Shown: one piece after another, positions 61,629-64,000 of the stretch
How the letters are laid out: the number at the start of each line of letters is the position of its first letter
How positions within the stretch are numbered: position 1 is the first letter of the stretch
Assembly: GCA_002021875.1 (NCBI GenBank)
Contig: CP018627.1
Span: forward strand, 6,076,001 to 6,140,000
Source: Streptomyces hygroscopicus
GTDB lineage: Bacteria > Actinomycetota > Actinomycetes > Streptomycetales > Streptomycetaceae
Reading direction: 5' to 3'
Length of the DNA: 64,000 nt
Translations under genes and position numbers: made by a program
The notes under the pieces: generated by a model
Told to the model about the DNA's origin: nothing
The model's database searches: none
What the model saw: only the letters and a program-made list of their open reading frames with translations

Positions 61629-62297
61629 GTGATTCGTGTTGCTGTTGTGGACGACGAAGCGCTCGTACGATCCGGTCTGCGACTGATCCTGGGCACGGCC
61701 CCGGACATCGACGTGGTGGCGGAATGTTCCGGAGCCTCCGCGGTGGCCACGGTGCTGGGCAGCAAGGCCGATGTGGTCCTCCTCGACATCCGGATGCCGG
61801 ATGCCGACGGGCTCACCGTGCTCAGACAGTTGCGGGCCGCGCCCCGCTCCCCCGCCGTGGCCATGCTGACGACCTTCGACGTCCAGGAGTACCTCGCGGC
61901 CGCGCTGCGCGCCGGAGCCGCGGGCTTCCTCCTCAAGGACACCGATCCGGAACAGCTCGTACGGGCCGTACGCACCCTCGCCGAGGGCGGCAGCGTCCTC
62001 GACCCGGCCGTCACCCGTGCCGTGATCGGCGGTTATCTCGCCGCCGAGGCGGAGGCGACGGCCGCCGAGGCCGTCGAGGCGCTCACCCCGCGCGAACGCG
62101 AGGTGCTGGCGCTGCTGGGCGAGGGACTGGCCAACCCCCAGATCGCCGAGCGGATGGGGCTGGCGCCCAGCACCGTCAAGGACCATGTGCGGGCGGTGCT
62201 CGGCAAACTGGGCGGGCTCAACCGCGTCCAGGCCGCGATCGTCGCCGACCGCGCCGGGCTCGTCACGAGCCGGCCGCCCATAGGCGGTGCCCGATGA
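61629..62297 (+). CDS. NarL/LuxR-type response regulator
   Basis: 222 aa from GTG 61629: AGGGAG six bases upstream and the frame begins directly with strand 1 (VIRVAVVDDEALVRSG). Phospho-acceptor Asp in VVLLDIRMPDADG; conserved Lys in FLLKDTDPEQ; LuxR-type HTH in LTPREREVLALLGEGLANPQ. Overlaps the kinase gene by ATGA. Targets unknown. Confidence 0.94.
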   Translation: MIRVAVVDDEALVRSGLRLILGTAPDIDVVAECSGASAVATVLGSKADVVLLDIRMPDADGLTVLRQLRAAPRSPAVAMLTTFDVQEYLAAALRAGAAGFLLKDTDPEQLVRAVRTLAEGGSVLDPAVTRAVIGGYLAAEAEATAAEAVEALTPREREVLALLGEGLANPQIAERMGLAPSTVKDHVRAVLGKLGGLNRVQAAIVADRAGLVTSRPPIGGAR

Positions 62298-63676
62298 CCG
62301 TCTCCCCGCTGCCGCCGCGCAGTTCGTCCCCGGGTACGCCGGGTACGCCGGGCGCGTCCCCGGTCTCGTCGCCCGCGCCTGCCTCCGCCGCCCCCTCTCC
62401 CTCCCCTGCCCCCGCCGTCTCCTCGCCGCCGTCCGTCTCCGCCGGCCGGTGGCGGCCACCGCGCCGGGTCACGCGCTGGGGATCGCTGATCGTCCCCGTC
62501 CTCCTCGCGGTGGCCGACGCGCTGCTCGTCAACGGCGTCACCTTCGGACTGGAGCTCAACGTCTCGCTGGCGGCGGCGGCCGCGCTGCTGGTGCGCCGAC
62601 GGCTGCCCGTGCTGGTCTTCCTGATCACGCTGCCGGGAATCCTCATCGGCTACGTCTGGTTCGCGCCGATGATCGCCCTCTACACGGTGGCCCTGCTCCG
62701 CCCCAACCGCCGACTGCTGGGGATCTCCGCGCTGCTGCTGGCCGCCGCGCACTTCATCCCCTGGCCGGTCTCCGACTTCGAGCCGACCGCGTACCGGGAG
62801 AACACCCTTACGCTCATCGACGCGTGCGTGACCTCGGTGGGGCCCATCGCGCTGGGCCTCCTGGTACGTACGCGAGGTGAACTCGCCGCCCGGATCGAGG
62901 ATCTGACCCGCAGCCGCCGCCATGCGGACGAGCTGCTCGCCGAGCAGGTGCTGTCCACCGAACGCGCCCGGCTCGCCCGCGAGATGCACGACGTGGTCGC
63001 CCATCAGGTCAGCCTCATCAGCCTGCAGGCCGGGGCGGTGCAGATCAGCGCCGAGGACGCGAAGGCGCGGGAGGGCGCGCGGACGATCCGCGAGCTGTCC
63101 GTACGGACCCTGGACGAACTCCGCCATATGGTCGGCATCCTGCGCGCGGCGGGCGGCGACCACGAGGAGCTGACCCCTCAGCCCCGGCTGGCGGATCTGC
63201 CCCGGCTGATCGAACTCAGCGCGCTGAACGTCAGCTTCGAGACGGACTGCGCGACGCGGCGCCCGGGCCATCCGGAGGCGGTGGAACGGGCCGCCTTCCG
63301 CATCGTCCAGGAGGCGTTGACCAACGTCCGCAAGCACGCGCCGGGGGCGCGGGTGACGGTACGGGTGAACAACCCGGAGGCGGCCAAGGGCCCGGCTCAA
63401 GAGGCTGAAGGCCCGGCTCAAGACGCTGAACGCGCGGCTCAGGAGACAGCTCAGAAAGCGGAGGAGACACGGGGCCTGCGGGTCGAGGTGCGCAACGGCC
63501 CGCCCGACGCCTCCGCCGTGGCCCCGGGGCTGCCGGGCGGCGGTCACGGCCTGGTCGGGCTGCGGGAGCGCGCACAACTACTGGGCGGCACGCTGGAGGC
63601 AGGGCCCACGGAGGAGGGCGGCTTCGTCGTACGGGCCGACTTCCCCAAGACCCCGCGCGTCACGGGAGCGGCATGA
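62294..63676 (+). CDS. NarL-class sensor histidine kinase
   Basis: 460 aa, ATG 62294 overlapping the regulator stop. A Pro/Ser/Ala-rich cytoplasmic N-terminus (about 50 residues) precedes five membrane helices (about 60-195). HisKA_3: LAREMHDVVAHQVSLI with the phospho-His near residue 235; HATPase: VQEALTNVRKHAPGA (N box) and GHGLVGLRERAQLLGG (G2). A Gln/Ala/Glu-rich insert of ~28 residues (PAQEAEGPAQDAERAAQET) splits the ATP-binding domain between the N and G boxes and looks like a repeat-derived loop. Partner of the upstream regulator. Confidence 0.93.
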   Translation: MTVSPLPPRSSSPGTPGTPGASPVSSPAPASAAPSPSPAPAVSSPPSVSAGRWRPPRRVTRWGSLIVPVLLAVADALLVNGVTFGLELNVSLAAAAALLVRRRLPVLVFLITLPGILIGYVWFAPMIALYTVALLRPNRRLLGISALLLAAAHFIPWPVSDFEPTAYRENTLTLIDACVTSVGPIALGLLVRTRGELAARIEDLTRSRRHADELLAEQVLSTERARLAREMHDVVAHQVSLISLQAGAVQISAEDAKAREGARTIRELSVRTLDELRHMVGILRAAGGDHEELTPQPRLADLPRLIELSALNVSFETDCATRRPGHPEAVERAAFRIVQEALTNVRKHAPGARVTVRVNNPEAAKGPAQEAEGPAQDAERAAQETAQKAEETRGLRVEVRNGPPDASAVAPGLPGGGHGLVGLRERAQLLGGTLEAGPTEEGGFVVRADFPKTPRVTGAA

Positions 63677-63738
63677 GCGGGCGGCGAACAGCCCTGGGAG
63701 GCGGGCGAGCACCCCTGGGCGGACAAACGCGAACGCCC

Positions 63739-64000
63739 CTAGGCGGACAGCGGGTCGGCCGCCTCCTCGTCGTCCCCGTCCAGCTCCGTGGCCGCCCCCA
63801 GGTCGGGGTAGACGTCGAACAGCCGCCGCACCCCCAGGGCCGCCAGCACCCGGTGCACATGCGATCCGTGCGCGGCGTCCTGCGGCGGCAGGATCAGCCG
63901 CAGCCGACCCGAGCACGACCGCATCAGCCGACGCGCCGCGATCAGTACGCCGACCCCGCTGGAGTCGCAGAAGCGAACCTCCGAGAGGTCCAGAACCAGC
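63739..64000 (-). CDS. STAS-domain anti-sigma-factor antagonist-like protein (5' end beyond window)
   Basis: Only the C-terminal ~86 residues are in the window; the gene continues past base 64000. They read LVLDLSEVRFCDSSGVGVLI followed by AARRLMRSCSGRLRLILPP: a STAS domain with the Asp-Ser-Ser phosphorylation site of anti-anti-sigma factors. A charged tail ends the protein (ELDGDDEEAADPLSA). Probably controls a SigB/SigF-like stress sigma factor through an anti-sigma kinase; partners lie outside. Confidence 0.85.
   Translation of the reverse strand, partial: LVLDLSEVRFCDSSGVGVLIAARRLMRSCSGRLRLILPPQDAAHGSHVHRVLAALGVRRLFDVYPDLGAATELDGDDEEAADPLSA

Overview
The window is a stretch of Streptomyces chromosome core. 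The evidence is very high GC, frequent GTG and TTG starts, rare TTA (bldA-type) codons, and Streptomyces-type families such as the DUF2690 HTH regulator, DUF3017, IcmB, an LAETG surface protein and several PASTA-less Ser/Thr kinases. I see no tRNA, rRNA, CRISPR array, insertion sequence or phage gene. Most genes look vertically inherited.

Layout. 0.2-11 kb (mostly minus strand) is central metabolism: a membrane-anchored HTH/DUF2690 regulator, DUF3017, folD, purH, purN, two membrane proteins, then sucD and sucC. 11-13.6 kb holds two secreted low-complexity proteins. 13.8-22.2 kb is a divergent five-gene module. On the minus strand are a MoxR-type AAA+ ATPase, a DUF5682 protein and a VWA protein, coupled by ATGA overlaps. 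On the plus strand are a SWIM zinc-finger protein and a DUF5691 protein, coupled by a TTGA overlap. Both directions start at a near-consensus RecA-independent DNA-damage (RecA-NDp, PafBC-type) promoter, and the pcrA/uvrD helicase at 29 kb has one too. I consider this the most interesting system in the window.

22.8-33.3 kb carries icmB, a lipase-like hydrolase and cell-wall enzymes: an M23 peptidase, two paralogous NlpC/P60 peptidases and an L,D-transpeptidase. One NlpC/P60 gene is preceded by a clear c-di-AMP (ydaO) riboswitch; the other contains a TTA codon. 33.5-39.1 kb has an SDR enzyme and a Psp/LiaFSR-like envelope-stress module (PspC/LiaF-like protein, small membrane protein, PspC-fused sensor kinase, and a response regulator with a very long low-complexity N-terminus).

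39-47 kb has a Ser/Thr kinase, a DoxX protein, a membrane protein, a class II aldolase-like enzyme, a Uma2-family protein, guaA, and a chorismate mutase preceded by a probable leaderless leader peptide and a strong intrinsic terminator, i.e. a candidate attenuator. 47.8-64 kb has a sortase-type surface protein, a cholesterol-oxidase-like GMC flavoenzyme with an aldehyde dehydrogenase, two more Ser/Thr kinases, an M64 metallopeptidase, an S33 hydrolase divergent from an HTH-TPR regulator, a NarL-type two-component pair, and the 3' part of a STAS-domain gene.

Start sites were chosen from Shine-Dalgarno sequences, family lengths and overlaps. Functions come from recognised motifs without database searches.
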